Of a stretch of 64,000 bases of DNA, positions 63,767 through 64,000 are shown in pieces. The stretch covers positions 930,001 through 994,000 of the forward strand of contig JAZGUH010000056.1 of assembly GCA_037893225.1 (NCBI GenBank), given 5' to 3'. Positions within the stretch are counted from its first letter, which is position 1. Each line of letters opens with the position of its first letter. Origin of the DNA: Hippasteria phrygiana (lineage: Eukaryota; Echinodermata; Asteroidea; Valvatida; Goniasteridae). Below the pieces are notes generated by a model. The model was not told the origin of the DNA. It searched no databases and was given only the letters and a program-made list of their open reading frames with translations. The translations under genes and the position numbers were made by a program.

Positions 63767-64000
63767 AGGTCTATGTTTTTAAGAACATAGGGCTTTTCCA
63801 TATGTTTTTATGATGTCACTTCGAATTTTGTAAACTAGTGACAAATCTACCTAACCACCAAGTTTCGTGACGATTAGACATGGTCTATCCATATGTCTTT
63901 CAAGAAATCATGCCTTTAATGACGTCATTATGACTTCAGTAATTTTTCGCATTTATATAAAAGAATGTACGAGCTAACAAAGCTATTACAAAAGGAATTT
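63763..64000. repeat. Array C macro-unit C5, cut by window end
   Basis: It starts as C1 (CTAGAGGT, stem-loop, GGGCTTTTCC) and follows it to the last base. The array continues beyond the window. Confidence 0.9.

Noticed and set aside
24190..64000. CRISPR array
   Set aside because: The repeats are 288-600 bp with no alternating unique spacers, and the DNA is eukaryotic.
24190..64000. Ordinary centromeric-type satellite
   Set aside because: Not fully excluded, but defined CTAG borders, 5' stem-loops, 3' hairpins with covarying ends and CRE-free inserts point to mobile-element units instead.

Overview
This is eukaryotic nuclear DNA. It is AT-rich and intron-containing, full of transposable elements, and has no prokaryotic operon structure. 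The one recognisable host gene, the short TIR transposons, the LINE type and the many 15-28 nt poly-C/poly-G runs point to a marine invertebrate. An echinoderm-like deuterostome is my best guess, with low confidence, because no phylogenetic marker other than the stomatin gene is present.

Left third (1-22400): a complete-looking plus-strand stomatin gene. Five exons (15431-20662) are certain from protein similarity. A sixth, the first coding exon at 1360-1423, is inferred from its start codon, consensus donor and matching splice phase. The six exons join to 849 bp, or 282 residues plus stop. The putative 14-kb first intron holds most of the identifiable mobile elements: a 2.8-kb TIR transposon with subterminal palindromes, a TTAA-flanked TIR element interrupted by a 5'-truncated LINE, a larger LINE copy with endonuclease and reverse transcriptase remains, a hAT-type MITE with a perfect 8-bp target duplication, and a small array (A) of the repeat family that fills the right side. 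Introns 2-4 hold another TTAA element, a poly-G-bearing hAT-type MITE and a tRNA-like SINE head. A 13-bp minisatellite lies in the 3' UTR.

Middle (22400-24189): intergenic DNA with an inverted-repeat element, a 32-bp duplication and homopolymers. I see no gene in it.

Right two thirds (24190-64000): an almost unbroken head-to-tail array of macro-units of 2-6 kb, each starting at CTAG with a short stem-loop. There are two families, B (24190-47800) and C (47801 to the window end). Each unit is built from subrepeats (about 400 bp in B, about 600 bp in C) saturated with the CRE octamer TGACGTCA, usually as TGACGTCATCATGACGTCA. Each unit also carries, or may carry, a segment without these octamers. 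A 3' hairpin followed by CTAG occurs only at some unit ends. The 5' subterminal sequence and the 3' hairpin arm are complementary in A, B and C although the sequence itself differs between them. This looks like a non-autonomous rolling-circle (Helitron/Helentron-related, HINE-like) family amplified as multimers. It is the most interesting object in the window. No protein-coding gene is supported in this part.
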